From assembly GCF_000429925.1 (NCBI RefSeq), contig NZ_AUCU01000015.1, positions 62,001 to 126,000 on the forward strand: a stretch of DNA of 64,000 bases. Direction: 5' to 3'. This document shows positions 33,718 to 44,829 of the stretch, in pieces (position 1 is the stretch's first letter; each line of letters opens with the position of its first letter). The DNA is from Desulfatirhabdium butyrativorans DSM 18734 (GTDB taxonomy: Bacteria; Desulfobacterota; Desulfobacteria; Desulfobacterales; Desulfatirhabdiaceae). A program made the translations under genes and the position numbers. The notes under the pieces were generated by a model. The model was not told the DNA's origin. It worked only from the letters and a program-made list of their open reading frames with translations, and searched no databases.

Positions 33718-35057
33718 TGTATATTACGGAAATCAAGCGAATCGTCGATCAGGTCAGTCGAGACAAAGGAATCGATCGTGATATCCTGATTCAGGCCATC
33801 GAGGAGGCGATCAAATCAGCGGCCAGAAAAAGGTTCGGACACCGGATCGAACTCGAAATTTCCTACAATCAGCAAAACGGTGAACTGGAAGTCTATCAAT
33901 ATCTGGAAGTCGTCGAAGAGGTGGAAAATCCGGAAACCCAGATCAGCCTCAAGGATGGCCGAAAACTCGATCCGGAATGTGAAATCGGCGACAGTCTCGG
34001 GATCAAGCTCGACACCGAACAATTTGGAAGGATTGCAGCCCAGTCGGCCAAACAGATCATCATCCAGAAAATGAAGGAAGCCGAACGCTCGGCGGTATAC
34101 GCCAATTACATCGATCACAAGGGCGATATCATCAACGGGATCGTTCAGCGGATCGAACATGGCGATCTGATCGTGAATCTCGGGCAGGCCGAGGCCATTC
34201 TGAAGACGGACCAGCAAATACCCAAGGAAACCTATCGCCGCGGAGACCGGATTCGTGCATACATCATGGATGTGCTGGATCCGGAAAAAAAGGAAGGCGT
34301 CGAAACGGCCAAACGAACGTTTCGGGGGCCACAGATCATTCTCTCGCGGACCCATCCCAATTTCCTGATCCACCTGTTCAAAACGGAAGTCCCGGAAATC
34401 AGTGAGGGCGTGGTTCAGATCAAGGGCGCTGCCCGGGATCCGGGCATCCGCGCGAAGATCGCCGTGACATCGACGGATTCGGACATCGATCCGGTTGGCG
34501 CCTGTGTCGGCGTGAAGGGCAGCCGTGTACAGAACGTGGTGCAGGAACTGCGGGGGGAGAAAATCGACATTGTGCTGTGGCACATCGATCCGGCCCGATT
34601 CGTCTGCAATGCCCTGGCGCCGGCCCAGATCACCCGGGTCATCATCGATGAAATCAACCGCTCGATGGAAGTCATTGTCCCGGACGAATTCCTTTCCATT
34701 GCCATCGGGAAAAAAGGCCAGAATGTCAAGCTTGCCCATAAACTGACCGGCTGGAAGCTGGACGTCAAAAGCGAAAAGCAGTACGCCGAAATCATGGAAA
34801 AGAATCTGGCGCAGTTGGCATCCATCGAAGACGTCGGTGCGGAACTGGCCGCGATCCTCCATCAGAAAGGCCTGTTTTCCCTGGAAGATCTGTTCCATGC
34901 AACGGAAGAAGACCTGATGGTCATGACCGGCATCGATTCGGATCGGGCAGCCAGAATCATTGCCCAGGTCCAGGAACTGCAATCGTCCCGGACACGGAAA
35001 AAAAGCGGTAAAGAAGCCGCACCAGGTCCAGCCGGTTCCGAGCAGGTCATATCCTGA
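33717..35057 (+). CDS. nusA: transcription termination/antitermination factor NusA
   Basis: The 446-residue protein has the N-terminal RNA-polymerase-binding domain (1-125), S1 domain (GDIINGIVQRIEHGDLIVNLG), two KH domains (GACVGVKGSRVQNVVQELRGEKID and AIGKKGQNVKLAHKLTGWKLDV) and one C-terminal helix-hairpin-helix repeat (EDVGAELAAILHQKGLFSLEDLF). It controls pausing and termination. It is translationally coupled to rimP and precedes infB by 154 bp. Confidence 0.97.
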   Translation: MYITEIKRIVDQVSRDKGIDRDILIQAIEEAIKSAARKRFGHRIELEISYNQQNGELEVYQYLEVVEEVENPETQISLKDGRKLDPECEIGDSLGIKLDTEQFGRIAAQSAKQIIIQKMKEAERSAVYANYIDHKGDIINGIVQRIEHGDLIVNLGQAEAILKTDQQIPKETYRRGDRIRAYIMDVLDPEKKEGVETAKRTFRGPQIILSRTHPNFLIHLFKTEVPEISEGVVQIKGAARDPGIRAKIAVTSTDSDIDPVGACVGVKGSRVQNVVQELRGEKIDIVLWHIDPARFVCNALAPAQITRVIIDEINRSMEVIVPDEFLSIAIGKKGQNVKLAHKLTGWKLDVKSEKQYAEIMEKNLAQLASIEDVGAELAAILHQKGLFSLEDLFHATEEDLMVMTGIDSDRAARIIAQVQELQSSRTRKKSGKEAAPGPAGSEQVIS

Positions 35058-35211
35058 AGCGGAACCGGATCGATTCCACCGGATACAACCTTGCTCCGGT
35101 CGGGATGCATCGGGTTCGCTACTTTTGAATTCAATACCCGGAAATCATCTTTCAAGCAGTCTTTATAAAAGCCAGGGTGTGGTCAACACGTAACACGAAT
35201 AAGGGGGTTTC

Positions 35212-38142
35212 ATGGCAAAGCTCCGCGTTCACGAACTTGCCAAAAAATTGAAGGTCAGCAGCAAAGTGTTGATGGATCGGTTGACCGCTCTTTCCATACC
35301 GTTCAAGTCGTCCCTCAGTGCACTTGAAGACGAGGATGTCGAACGGGTGATGGAGGCCCTGGATCAGGCGCCGAAATCGAACAAGACCGTCGTGGTCAAG
35401 AAACGGCAGGTCATTCGGAAAAGGCCCACTACGGATGAGCCTGAAGAAAAGGGTGATGCCGTATCGGATGCCGAAGCAGTCGCTACGCCAACGCCGGATA
35501 TCGGTCAAGTACCGGAAGAAAAAGTCCAACAAGAGCCCGAGCCGAAGGCGGAAGCCGTAACGGTTTTGGTCGAGGAGGAATTTTCCGAAACGAAAGACGA
35601 AACCGTTATCGAAGAAGACCATGTCCAGATTGAAAGCCCTCCCGCAATTGAAACCCTTGCCGCTACCCAGCCTGAGGAAGACCAGGCCCTTCCTGTTTCG
35701 GCTGCACCCGATGCAGTCGATTTGTCCATACCGGAACCGGATGAGAACCTGCCGCAAGAAGCGCATGAGGATGTGCCGGTCGAGCCTCAAAACGTGGTTG
35801 ATGGAAATGAGGCGGATCGAACGATCGAGCAAAGCCAGGAGGATGCCGATGTGATGGTGAATCCCACGATGAGTGTTCAGTCGATCGAAAGCGAGCCGCT
35901 GCCTGGACCCGAGCCGGAACCCTCTGCAGAGCTCAAGGCGGAAAAAGCGGGGAAGAAGAAAAAGAAGAACAAAAAGGATATGCCCGCGAAAATCATCAAA
36001 TTACCTTCGATTCAGGTTCCTGTCGCCGCCGAACCTGCCGAGCCGAAGGGCGTTGCGGGCAGGCAGGAGGCGCGAGCGGCCGTTGCCATGCCAATCCGCG
36101 AGGAAAAAGTCGTCAAACCCGTTACGGCGACCGAGGATGCCGCAGAAGCGGCTGAAAAGGATCGAAAAAAGAAGAAACGGGCCAAAGAAATCGAAGAGGA
36201 AATCGAAGAGCGCAAGGTTCCCAAGAAAAAGGCGGGCTTCAAGAAGAAGGAAGTGGTGGAGAGCGCCGATCTCTATGCGGGAGGAGACCGGCAGCGCAAA
36301 TCGGGAAAGAAGGGCAAGCAGCAGAAAACCCTGCCTCAGCAGCAGAAAACCCTGATAACGACGCCAAAAGCCATCAAGCGAAGAATCAAGATCGACGATA
36401 CCATCATCCTTTCCGATCTGGCCAAACGAATGGGCGTTAAGGGAAGTGATTTGATTGTCAAGTTGATGGGCCTTGGCGTTATGGCGACCGTCAACCAGGC
36501 CATCGATTACGATACGGCGGTGCTTGTCGCGACGGAATTCGGCTACGAAGTCGAACGGGCCGCATTTGAAGAAGAATCCCTGATCCGTTCCGAGGAAATC
36601 GACCCCTCCAAGATGACCCATCGTCCACCTGTCGTGACCATCATGGGGCATGTCGATCATGGAAAGACATCGCTGCTCGATGTGATCCGAAAGACCCATG
36701 TGACGGAAGCAGAAGCGGGAGGCATTACCCAGCATATCGGCGCATACCATGTCACGACCGAAAGGGGACAGATCGTCTTTCTGGATACGCCGGGACATGA
36801 AGCGTTTACGGCCATGAGATCGCGCGGTGCGGGGATTACCGATATCGTTGTCCTGGTGGTTGCTGCGGACGATGGTGTCATGCCCCAGACCATCGAAGCC
36901 ATCAACCATGCAAGGGCAGCCAATGTGCCGATCATCGTTGCGGTCAACAAGATCGACAAACCGGGTGCCGACCCGGAGCGGGTGCAGCGGGGCCTTTCCG
37001 ATGTCGGGCTTGCTCCGGAGCAATGGGGCGGCGATACGATTTTTGTGAAGGTTTCCGCAAAAACGAAGCAGGGTATCGATGAGTTGCTCGACATGATCCT
37101 GCTTCAGGCCGAAGTGCTCGATCTCAAGGCCGATGCGAACCGGCTGGCCTATGGTCATGTGATCGAGGCCAAGCTGGATGCAGGCAGAGGGCCGGTGGCT
37201 ACGGTGCTGGTGCAGCAGGGGACCCTCAAAACCGGAGATCCGGTTGTCTGCGGCGTCCATTATGGCAAGCTGCGTGCGCTTCTGGACGATCGCGGGCAGC
37301 ATGTGGACGTTGCCGGCCCGTCCATGCCGGTCGAAGTCATTGGTTTGTCCGGTGTTCCGGTTGCAGGGGACGAGATCATCGCCCTGGCGGATGAAAAGGA
37401 TGCGAGAAACGTCAGTGCGCACCGGTTGCAGAAACAGCGGGCAAAGGAACTGGCCAAGACCAATCGGGTCAGCCTCGACAAACTGTTCGAAAAAATGAAG
37501 GAAGGCGAGGTCAAAGACCTCAACCTGATCCTGAAGGCGGACGTGCAGGGATCCATCGAGGCGCTGACGGATGCGCTGGTCAAGTTGTCGAACGAAGAGG
37601 TCAATATCCGCGTCATACACGCCGGAACAGGGGCCATTACGGAATCGGATATTTCCCTTGCCGCCGTTTCCAACGCCATCATCCTGGGCTTCAACATTAG
37701 ACCGTCCGCAAAGATTCAGGCAATGGCGTCCGAAGAACATGTCGATATGCGCTTTTACAATATCATTTACAACCTGATCAAGGACGTCAAGGATGCCATT
37801 GTGGGCATGATGAAATCGACTTTCGAAGAGCGGATGCTCGGAAGGGCGGAAGTTCGGGAGGTCTACAACATTCCCAAGGTGGGCGCGATTGCCGGCTGCT
37901 ATGTCCAGGACGGGAAGATTCAGCGCGGCAAGTCGATCCGGGTGGTCCGTGACGGGATCGTGGTCTATGAAGGAAAAATCGGCAGCCTCAAACGGTTCAA
38001 GGATGACGCCAAGGAAGTGCTTGCCGGATACGAATGCGGGGTTGGCATCGAAAACTTCAATGACATCAAGCAAAACGATATTCTCGAGTGCTTCTATCTG
38101 GAAGAGCTGAGACCGGAAATCGAGTCCGAGGGGGCGAGATAG
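35212..38142 (+). CDS. infB: translation initiation factor IF-2
   Basis: The 976-residue GTPase has an N-terminal IF2_N domain ([20 protein letters not shown]), a long Glu/Pro/Lys-rich linker (about 65-390), a second IF2_N-like domain ([28 protein letters not shown]) and the G domain with [12 protein letters not shown] (G1), DTPGHEAF (G3) and NKIDK (G4). Domains II-IV follow. It delivers initiator tRNA. The linker is highly repetitive in charge but not in sequence. AAGGGGG precedes ATG 35212. Confidence 0.97.
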   Translation: MAKLRVHELAKKLKVSSKVLMDRLTALSIPFKSSLSALEDEDVERVMEALDQAPKSNKTVVVKKRQVIRKRPTTDEPEEKGDAVSDAEAVATPTPDIGQVPEEKVQQEPEPKAEAVTVLVEEEFSETKDETVIEEDHVQIESPPAIETLAATQPEEDQALPVSAAPDAVDLSIPEPDENLPQEAHEDVPVEPQNVVDGNEADRTIEQSQEDADVMVNPTMSVQSIESEPLPGPEPEPSAELKAEKAGKKKKKNKKDMPAKIIKLPSIQVPVAAEPAEPKGVAGRQEARAAVAMPIREEKVVKPVTATEDAAEAAEKDRKKKKRAKEIEEEIEERKVPKKKAGFKKKEVVESADLYAGGDRQRKSGKKGKQQKTLPQQQKTLITTPKAIKRRIKIDDTIILSDLAKRMGVKGSDLIVKLMGLGVMATVNQAIDYDTAVLVATEFGYEVERAAFEEESLIRSEEIDPSKMTHRPPVVTIMGHVDHGKTSLLDVIRKTHVTEAEAGGITQHIGAYHVTTERGQIVFLDTPGHEAFTAMRSRGAGITDIVVLVVAADDGVMPQTIEAINHARAANVPIIVAVNKIDKPGADPERVQRGLSDVGLAPEQWGGDTIFVKVSAKTKQGIDELLDMILLQAEVLDLKADANRLAYGHVIEAKLDAGRGPVATVLVQQGTLKTGDPVVCGVHYGKLRALLDDRGQHVDVAGPSMPVEVIGLSGVPVAGDEIIALADEKDARNVSAHRLQKQRAKELAKTNRVSLDKLFEKMKEGEVKDLNLILKADVQGSIEALTDALVKLSNEEVNIRVIHAGTGAITESDISLAAVSNAIILGFNIRPSAKIQAMASEEHVDMRFYNIIYNLIKDVKDAIVGMMKSTFEERMLGRAEVREVYNIPKVGAIAGCYVQDGKIQRGKSIRVVRDGIVVYEGKIGSLKRFKDDAKEVLAGYECGVGIENFNDIKQNDILECFYLEELRPEIESEGAR

Positions 38143-38144
38143 CG

Positions 38145-38227
38145 CCAGAACGGAAATGTCCGCTGCATCGCAAGACAACCTGCTCTCCGGCTCAGGTTGT
38201 TCCCAAAACGGGGTTTTCGTTCAGGTA
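38145..38227 (+). repeat. repeat family A copy between infB and ylxP
   Basis: The copy begins CCAGAACGGAAATGTCC three bases after the infB stop and ends AACGGGGTTTTCGTTCAGGTAC. It carries the central TCCGGCTCAGGTTG segment seen in other copies. Confidence 0.65.
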
Positions 38228-38251
38228 CGAGATAACGGAAGGACTGCCCGA

Positions 38252-38539
38252 ATGGTAGTGGGTTACGGCATCATCGTGTTCCGGCTCGAAGGGTGTTTCT
38301 CTCTCAAGGAGAAACGCTCCGTCGTGAAATCGATCGTATCGAGGATACAGAATCAGTTCAATATCTCCATCGCCGAGGTGGGGGCCAACGACATCCACGG
38401 AAGGGCGGAAATCGGGTTTGCATTGGTCGGTAACGATCAGCGGGTCATCAATTCCAAGATGGACAAGGTGCTCAATATGGCCGAGGAGCTCCATCTGGCA
38501 GAAGTGATCGACACAGAAATGGAGATCATGGTGATATGA
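38252..38539 (+). CDS. DUF503 (YlxP-like) protein
   Basis: The 95-residue protein has the DUF503 fold marks FRLEGCFSLKEKRSVVKSIVSRI and FNISIAEVGANDIHGRAEIGFALVGND. It is commonly found between infB and rbfA and is linked to ribosome maturation, but its mechanism is not established. The start ATG 38252 (MVVGYGI) follows GGAAGGA; the frame from 38156 crosses repeat A and is rejected. The stop overlaps the rbfA start (ATGA). Confidence 0.88.
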   Translation: MVVGYGIIVFRLEGCFSLKEKRSVVKSIVSRIQNQFNISIAEVGANDIHGRAEIGFALVGNDQRVINSKMDKVLNMAEELHLAEVIDTEMEIMVI

Positions 38540-38889
38540 AATCCTATACCCGGGCGGAAAGAGTGGGTGAGGAAATCCTGAGGCTTGTCTCCGAGCTGCT
38601 GATCCGGGACATCAAGGATCCCCGGTTGGAAATGGTCACCCTGACCGGTGTCAAGATGTCTTCGGATCTTCGTCATGCACGGATTTATTTTGTCATGAAC
38701 CGGGGGAAACCCTATGAAAAGGAAGTGCAGCAAGGATTTCAAAGTGCTGCCGGTTTCATCAAGAAATCGATCGCCCGAAATCTCGAGCTGCGTTACATGC
38801 CGGAAATCGTCTTCAGTTATGATCCCTCCTTCGATTACGGTTCCCGTATCGATGCCTTGTTGAACGGTCTGGTGCCGGACAATGGATGA
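38536..38889 (+). CDS. rbfA: ribosome-binding factor A
   Basis: The 117-residue KH-like protein matches RbfA: RAERVGEEILRLVSELL, IKDPRLEMVTLTGVKMSSDLRHARIYF-type and LRYMPEIVFSYDPSFDYGSRID. It aids 16S rRNA 5' end maturation and cold adaptation. It overlaps ylxP by four bases and nrnA by eight bases, in a tightly packed operon. Confidence 0.96.
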   Translation: MKSYTRAERVGEEILRLVSELLIRDIKDPRLEMVTLTGVKMSSDLRHARIYFVMNRGKPYEKEVQQGFQSAAGFIKKSIARNLELRYMPEIVFSYDPSFDYGSRIDALLNGLVPDNG

Positions 38890-39868
38890 AATCATCTGCT
38901 GCCTCAATTGTGCGACCAAAATCCTGGTGACAAGCCATACGGCTCCCGATGGCGATGCCGTCGGTTCCCTTCTCGCAATGGGTCTCGCGCTCGATGCCAT
39001 GGGAAAAGATGTGGTGTTGTACAATGAAAGTCAGATCCCGGCAGTCTATCGCTTTCTGCCGGGCGTGAACCGCATCGTTCATGATACCGATCCGTCGGCT
39101 TTCGATACGGCGGTTGTGCTCGATTGCAGCGATCTGGCCAGAATCGGGAAGATCTGGGAGGCTGTCAATCAACTACCGATTGTCGTCAACATCGATCACC
39201 ACATCACCAATGCCGAATTCGGGACGTGCCAGCTGGTTGAAACCAATGCCTGCGCCACCACGGAGATCGTCTATCGGCTGATTTCCGCGATGAAGACCCC
39301 GATCAGTCAGGAAATCGCCACCTGCATCTACACCGGAATCCTGACCGATACCGGTTCCTTCCGGTTTTCGAATACGAATCCGGAGGCTTTCGAAATTTCC
39401 AGCCGGATGATCGCTCTGGGCGTCAATCCCTTCCATGTAGCCCAGCATGTTTACGGCACGTATTCGCTCGGAAGAATCAAACTCCTGAACCTGGCCCTTG
39501 ATTCGATTGAAATCTCGCCGAACCGAAAGATTTCCCTGATGTCGGTGACGCAAAACATGTTGAAGGAAACCGGCACGCAACTGGAAGATGCCGATGGTCT
39601 CATCAACTACGCCAAGCGGATTCAGGATGTGCGGGTTGCCGTGATGATTCAGGAAATGCCGGTGGATGATGCCATTTCGAAGAATCACCGGAGACATTAC
39701 CATGTCAGCCTTCGTTCAGACGGGACCATCGATGTGGCTGCAATCGCCACCCGTTTTGGCGGCGGCGGCCATGCCAATGCGGCCGGATTCAGTGTCGTCA
39801 GTACGCTGCAGGAATTGAAATCGAACCTGCTGCACTGGATGTCGAATATCGAAGAACCGTTCGGGTGA
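38882..39868 (+). CDS. nrnA: DHH/DHHA1 phosphoesterase NrnA (nanoRNase / pAp phosphatase)
   Basis: The 328-residue enzyme has the DHH motifs VTSHTAPDGDAVGSLLAM (motif I), VVLDCSDLARIG (II), NIDHHITNAEFG (III) and the C-terminal DHHA1 GGGGHANAAGFS. It degrades two- to five-base RNAs and 3'-phosphoadenosine 5'-phosphate, which matters in a sulfate-metabolising cell. It overlaps rbfA and is 10 bp before truB. Confidence 0.94.
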   Translation: MDEIICCLNCATKILVTSHTAPDGDAVGSLLAMGLALDAMGKDVVLYNESQIPAVYRFLPGVNRIVHDTDPSAFDTAVVLDCSDLARIGKIWEAVNQLPIVVNIDHHITNAEFGTCQLVETNACATTEIVYRLISAMKTPISQEIATCIYTGILTDTGSFRFSNTNPEAFEISSRMIALGVNPFHVAQHVYGTYSLGRIKLLNLALDSIEISPNRKISLMSVTQNMLKETGTQLEDADGLINYAKRIQDVRVAVMIQEMPVDDAISKNHRRHYHVSLRSDGTIDVAAIATRFGGGGHANAAGFSVVSTLQELKSNLLHWMSNIEEPFG

Positions 39869-39878
39869 TCGGCAGCGG

Positions 39879-40784
39879 ATGCAAGACGGTATTCTCGTGA
39901 TCGACAAACCGGAAGGCATCAGTTCAGCCGCCGCCCTTGCCATTGTCAAGCGAGTCACTCGCGTTGGCAAGATCGGACATGCCGGGACCCTCGATCCAAT
40001 GGCCACGGGGGTGCTGGTATGCATGATCGGGAAGGCGACGCGGCTTTCCGCCATGCTGATGGAGGGGCGAAAGCGGTACGAAGCGCGGATCACGCTGGGC
40101 ATCGAAACCGATACCCAGGATCGGACGGGCCGGATCGTTCGAAGACAGATTGTGCCCCCGTTGGATACGGATCGGATCGCAGGGGCGCTGGATCGGTTTG
40201 TCGGGGAAATCGATCAGATTCCTCCCGTGTTTTCCGCATTGAAACATCAGGGGACGGCGCTTTACCGTCTGGCCAGAAATGGGAAGCCCCTTCAGAAACC
40301 GGCCAGAAGGGTCCGGATCGAAACGATCCGGTTGCTCCGGTGGGCACCTCCGGATATCGATATCGATGTCGTTTGCTCTTCCGGGACGTATATCCGTTCG
40401 CTGGCATCGGACATCGGCAATGAGCTGGGTTGCGGCGGGGTTCTGTCCGCGCTCCGGCGGACGGAGGCATGCGGCTGCAGCCTGGCGGACGCGCTTGCCT
40501 TGGAGCGGATCCGGCATCTGGGTGGCCGATGTCTCGAACGCCTGATTTCGCCATTGCAAGTGCTCTCCGCGATTCCGAGAGTGATCGCGGATAATGCTTT
40601 GACGAAAAAGCTTTGTTATGGCAAGATTATCCTGGCTTCGGATATGGGTGAATCAGAAACCGCGGGCAGGGTTGCTGTCGTCGATTCTCAGGAGCGTCTT
40701 CTGGCCATTCTCGAATATGAAAGCGGGCAGAAACGATTCCGGTATATTTGCAATTGGACTGAAACCGATACCCTATCAACGTAA
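39879..40784 (+). CDS. truB: tRNA pseudouridine-55 synthase
   Basis: The 301-residue enzyme contains [17 protein letters not shown], the catalytic region [24 protein letters not shown] (Asp in TLDP), [18 protein letters not shown] and [21 protein letters not shown]. It makes pseudouridine 55 in the T loop of tRNAs. The length is normal. It lies between nrnA and rpsO in the operon. Confidence 0.97.
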   Translation: MQDGILVIDKPEGISSAAALAIVKRVTRVGKIGHAGTLDPMATGVLVCMIGKATRLSAMLMEGRKRYEARITLGIETDTQDRTGRIVRRQIVPPLDTDRIAGALDRFVGEIDQIPPVFSALKHQGTALYRLARNGKPLQKPARRVRIETIRLLRWAPPDIDIDVVCSSGTYIRSLASDIGNELGCGGVLSALRRTEACGCSLADALALERIRHLGGRCLERLISPLQVLSAIPRVIADNALTKKLCYGKIILASDMGESETAGRVAVVDSQERLLAILEYESGQKRFRYICNWTETDTLST

Positions 40785-40804
40785 CGCAATGGAGGATAGC
40801 GAAA

Positions 40805-41074
40805 GTGGTGTTTTCATCCGCAGACAAGAAAAAGATCATCGATCAATACAAACAGCATGAGAGCGATACGGGTTCACCCGAGGTTCAGGTCGGGCTGCTC
40901 ACACACCGTATCGGGTATCTTACCGAACACCTGAAAATTCACAAAAAAGACCACCATTCCCGAAGGGGCCTGTTGATGCTGGTTGGACAGCGCAGAAGAC
41001 TGCTCAATTATGTCAAGAGCAAGGACATTCAGCGTTACCGAACCATCATCGAGGCGCTTGGATTGCGGCGGTAG
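40805..41074 (+). CDS. rpsO: ribosomal protein uS15
   Basis: The 89-residue protein has the S15 signature [25 protein letters not shown] and [23 protein letters not shown]. The start is GTG (40805, or GTG 40808), after GGAGG about eight bases before; no ATG fits. It precedes pnp, as in most bacteria. Confidence 0.96.
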   Translation: MVFSSADKKKIIDQYKQHESDTGSPEVQVGLLTHRIGYLTEHLKIHKKDHHSRRGLLMLVGQRRRLLNYVKSKDIQRYRTIIEALGLRR

Positions 41075-41233
41075 CGGCATTGGGTGTCGGATTTCCGGTT
41101 CAGGCGGTCCGAGCTCGGGAAAAACATGGCCACACGAGGCGTTTGCCCTTGTGTTTCACATGGGTGCAACACAGCCTGGCCTCACTCCGTCTCGACGATA
41201 CGGAAACCGGAAGGCGCAGACAACGAAGGGAAA

Positions 41234-43324
41234 ATGATGGAAAAGAGATTTGAAGCACTGTTGGGCGAAGAGCGTATCACCATCAGCACCGGAAAAGTGG
41301 CCAAACAGGCCTCCGGTGCGGTTATGGTCCGATACGGAGAAACCATGGTACTGGTTACGGTGGTTGCTGCGCTGGAGCCGAATGTGGGTGGCGATTTTTT
41401 GCCGCTCACCGTCGAATATCAGGAAAAAATCTATGCAGCGGGAAGAATTCCGGGGAATTATTTCCGCCGCGAGATCGGCAGGCCATCCGAAAAGGAAATC
41501 CTGACCTCACGATTGATCGATCGGCCGATCCGGCCGCTGTTTCCCAAGGGATTCGCCTGCGAGACCCAAGTCATTGCCACCGTTCTTTCCATGGATCAGG
41601 TTCATGATCCGGATATCCTGGCCATGATCGGGGCTTCGGCTGCCCTGGAAATTTCGGACATTCCCTTCAGCGGCCCCATTGCGGGTTGCCGGGTCTGCCG
41701 TATCGATGGAACGCTTGTCGTCAACCCGCCCATGAATGTGGAGCACAAAAGCGACATCAACATCATCGTGGCCGGTTCCAAAACCGGTGTGGTGATGGTG
41801 GAAGGCGGCGGCAAGGAGGTTTCCGAAGCCGACATGCTCGAGGCGATTTTCTTCGGTCACGAAGCGCTCAAACCGGTGATCGAACTTCAGGAAAAACTCC
41901 GGGAAGCCTGCGGAAAACCCAAGCGCATCCATGAGGCGCCGCAACAGGACGCCGCGCTTGTCGAACTCGTCGCCAACACCGCCGCGGATCGCATCCGGGA
42001 AGCCATCCGGATTCCGGGGAAGATGGACCGGCATGCCGCACTTCGCCGCGTGAAGTCTGCATTGCTCGAGGAGCTGGGGGAGGCGTGGCAAGCCCGGAAA
42101 GATGAGGTGTTGCGCATTTACGACGATCTGAAAAAGAAGCTCAGCCGGGAGCTCGTGCTCAAGGAAGGCAGGCGCATGGATGGGCGTGCCTTCGATGAAA
42201 TCCGGCCCATCACCTGTGAAGTGGGTATCCTGCCGAGACCGCATGGCAGCGCGCTCTTCACCCGGGGAGAAACCCAGGTGCTGGGTGTCTTGACACTCGG
42301 ATCGGGCCAGGATGAGCAGCGCATCGAAACCCTGAGCGGGGAAGAATCCCGGCCGTTCATGCTGCATTACAACTTTCCTCCATTCAGCGTCGGCGAAGTC
42401 AAACGGATGGCCGGCCCGAGCAGGCGGGATATCGGACATGGCGGGCTGAGCACACGGGCCATCGAGAGCATATTGCCCGATAAAAAGGATTTCGAATATA
42501 CGATTCGCCTCGTTTCGGAAGTGCTCGAATCCAATGGCTCCTCTTCCATGGGTACGGTTTGCGCCGGAACGCTGGCGCTGATGGATGGCGGGGTGCCCAT
42601 CAAGGCGCCGGTGGCGGGTGTGGCCATGGGACTCGTGAAGGAACAGGATCAGGTGGCCATCCTTTCGGACATTCTGGGCGACGAGGATCACACCGGGGAT
42701 ATGGATTTCAAGGTCACCGGAACCAGCGCCGGGATCACCGCCCTGCAGATGGACATCAAGATTCAGGAACTGGATCGGTCCATTCTCCAGAAAGCCCTGA
42801 ACCAGGCAAAAGCCGGAAGGCTGCATATCCTCGGAAAGCTGCTTGAAGCCATCGACAAGCCCAGACCCCGCATTTCTCCCTACGCGCCGGTCATTACCAC
42901 GGTCAAGGTGCACCCCGACAAGATCCGGGACATCATCGGCCCCGGCGGCAAGATGATCCGCTCCATTCAGAGCGAGACCAATACCCGCGTCGAAATCGAC
43001 GACACCGGAATGGTGAAGATTTCGGCGGTCAACAAGGAGGATGGCGAGGCGGCCCTGAAACTGATCAACGGTTTGACGATGGAAGCCGAGGTCGGTAAGG
43101 TCTACGAAGGGACAGTTGTGCGCATTACGGATTTCGGTGCCTTCGTCCAGATTCTCCCGGGAACGGACGGGCTGGTTCACATCTCCCAGTTGTCCACCCG
43201 CCGCGTCACCCACGTGTCGGATGTCGTGAAAGAAGGAGATAAACTCAAGGTCAAGGTCATCGAAATCCAGAAGGACGGGAAAATTCGGTTGAGCCATAAG
43301 GCCGTTCTGGAAGAAGGACTGTAA
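41234..43324 (+). CDS. pnp: polyribonucleotide nucleotidyltransferase
   Basis: The 696-residue exoribonuclease has two RNase PH cores ([20 protein letters not shown] and [20 protein letters not shown]), a helical middle domain, a KH domain ([23 protein letters not shown]) and an S1 domain ([28 protein letters not shown]). It degrades RNA with phosphate and is part of the degradosome. Starts at 41234 and 41237 are adjacent ATGs; GAAGGG fits 41237 slightly better. A 50-codon upstream extension is rejected. Confidence 0.97.
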   Translation: MMEKRFEALLGEERITISTGKVAKQASGAVMVRYGETMVLVTVVAALEPNVGGDFLPLTVEYQEKIYAAGRIPGNYFRREIGRPSEKEILTSRLIDRPIRPLFPKGFACETQVIATVLSMDQVHDPDILAMIGASAALEISDIPFSGPIAGCRVCRIDGTLVVNPPMNVEHKSDINIIVAGSKTGVVMVEGGGKEVSEADMLEAIFFGHEALKPVIELQEKLREACGKPKRIHEAPQQDAALVELVANTAADRIREAIRIPGKMDRHAALRRVKSALLEELGEAWQARKDEVLRIYDDLKKKLSRELVLKEGRRMDGRAFDEIRPITCEVGILPRPHGSALFTRGETQVLGVLTLGSGQDEQRIETLSGEESRPFMLHYNFPPFSVGEVKRMAGPSRRDIGHGGLSTRAIESILPDKKDFEYTIRLVSEVLESNGSSSMGTVCAGTLALMDGGVPIKAPVAGVAMGLVKEQDQVAILSDILGDEDHTGDMDFKVTGTSAGITALQMDIKIQELDRSILQKALNQAKAGRLHILGKLLEAIDKPRPRISPYAPVITTVKVHPDKIRDIIGPGGKMIRSIQSETNTRVEIDDTGMVKISAVNKEDGEAALKLINGLTMEAEVGKVYEGTVVRITDFGAFVQILPGTDGLVHISQLSTRRVTHVSDVVKEGDKLKVKVIEIQKDGKIRLSHKAVLEEGL

Positions 43325-43411
43325 ACGGCAACAGGCAAATAGGGGGCAGGCGGTTCGGCGGAGATCTGCCCCAAACCCGCAAAAGCCTGCCGCCGCCCAG
43401 CACAAGAATCC

Positions 43412-43867
43412 ATGCACACCATCCGCATTCCCATCCAGCGCCTCAGACCCCGAGCATCCGTTGACATTCCGCTGCCCTCTTTCATGACCCCGTTGTCCGC
43501 AGGCATGGACATTTGTGCGGATATTGAAGCGGAACTCGTCCTGATGCCGCAGGAAATCGTTGCAATTCCCACCGGATTTGCGATAGCGCTTCCCGAGGGG
43601 TATGAGGCGCAGATCCGTCCCAGAAGCGGGTTGGCTTTGAAGTACGGGGTGACGGTCGTCAATGCGCCCGGCACGATCGATGCCGATTACCGGGGGGAAA
43701 TCCGTATCGCGTTGATCAACCTGGGCAAAGATCCCGTTACGATCCACCGGGGAGACCGAATCGGCCAGATGGTTGTCCAGCGGGTGATCCGGGTGGATTG
43801 GGATGAGGTCGGTCGGCTCGATGATACGGTACGCGGCCCTGGCGGTTTTGGCCACACCGGGCGCTGA
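43412..43867 (+). CDS. dut: dUTP diphosphatase
   Basis: The 151-residue trimeric dUTPase shows the five motifs: [42 protein letters not shown] and the C-terminal [10 protein letters not shown]. It removes dUTP and makes dUMP. It lies 87 bp after pnp on the same strand. Confidence 0.96.
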   Translation: MHTIRIPIQRLRPRASVDIPLPSFMTPLSAGMDICADIEAELVLMPQEIVAIPTGFAIALPEGYEAQIRPRSGLALKYGVTVVNAPGTIDADYRGEIRIALINLGKDPVTIHRGDRIGQMVVQRVIRVDWDEVGRLDDTVRGPGGFGHTGR

Positions 43868-43939
43868 TTCCAGCAGCCAAAAGGATTCAATCATGCGTCG
43901 GGCAGCGGCCCCAGTGGCTCGAGTCTCCAGAAATTCATC

Positions 43940-44755
43940 ATGAAAACCATCCGCATCCATCGTTTCGGGCCGGTCAGCGGTTTTGAGCTCGGCTACAGCC
44001 CCATCGGCAAACCGCTCATGACGGTTTATTCCTTCCGGGTCGGTGATGTGATGATCGATACGGCCCAGGCGAACATGCGGGGGGCCCTGTTCGATTTGAT
44101 CCGCGAAGATCGTCCACCCGCGCTGATCCTGCTGACCCACCACCATGAAGATCACAGCGGCAATGCCGCAGCCCTTTCGGAGCGGTTCGGCGTTCCGGTC
44201 ATGGGACATGCCCTGACGGGAGTCAAGTTGTCGTCCCCTTTCCGGATACGGCCTTATCAGCATCTGATCTGGGGCAAATCTTCACCTCTTGCCGTTCAGC
44301 CGATCGTTACCGAGGATGAGCCCATCCAGAGCGGAACCCATCGCCTCCTGCCCATCCATACGCCCGGACACAGCAAGGACCACACCGTTTACCTCGATCG
44401 GGAAAACGGTGCGCTTTTCTCCGGTGATCTTTTCCTCGGGGAGCGGATCAAATATTTCCGGGCGGACGAGAACATCCGCGAGCAGATTGCATCCCTGCAA
44501 AAGGTGCTTACTTTTGACTTCGACGCACTGTACTGTTGCCATCATCCCTGCGAGACCGGCGGGCGGGAAAGGATGGCGCGCAAGCTGGCTTTTCTGGTGG
44601 AATTTTACGAGACGGTTCAGGAGCTGCACCGGGAGGGAATGCCTCCCCGGGACATCGTGAAGCGGCTCGACCGGAAGGCGGACCGGCTCGTCAAATGGGT
44701 GACCTTGGGCAATGCCTGCTTTGCCAATATGGTATACAGCGCGCTGGCAGGTTGA
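43940..44755 (+). CDS. MBL-fold metallo-hydrolase
   Basis: The 271-residue protein is a metallo-beta-lactamase-fold hydrolase with THHHEDHSGN (HxHxDH type, about residues 67-76), a later His in TPGHSKDHTVY, LFSGDLFLG and CCHHPCETGG. A C-terminal helical tail follows, as in the LACTB2-like group. Hydrolysis of a thioester, a phosphodiester or RNA is possible; the substrate cannot be read from the sequence. It lies 72 bp after dut. Confidence 0.86.
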   Translation: MKTIRIHRFGPVSGFELGYSPIGKPLMTVYSFRVGDVMIDTAQANMRGALFDLIREDRPPALILLTHHHEDHSGNAAALSERFGVPVMGHALTGVKLSSPFRIRPYQHLIWGKSSPLAVQPIVTEDEPIQSGTHRLLPIHTPGHSKDHTVYLDRENGALFSGDLFLGERIKYFRADENIREQIASLQKVLTFDFDALYCCHHPCETGGRERMARKLAFLVEFYETVQELHREGMPPRDIVKRLDRKADRLVKWVTLGNACFANMVYSALAG

Positions 44756-44829
44756 GTCCTCGCGTTGCTGTTGCTGGAAAATCCGTCAAGCTTGCATTTT
44801 CCGAACCTTTGTGATTATAGATCGACATC

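Noticed and set aside
41507-44263. 918-codon open frame on the minus strand through pnp and dut
   Set aside because: It is antisense to clearly conserved pnp and dut and arises from GC-biased codon use; no ribosome binding site or family is seen.
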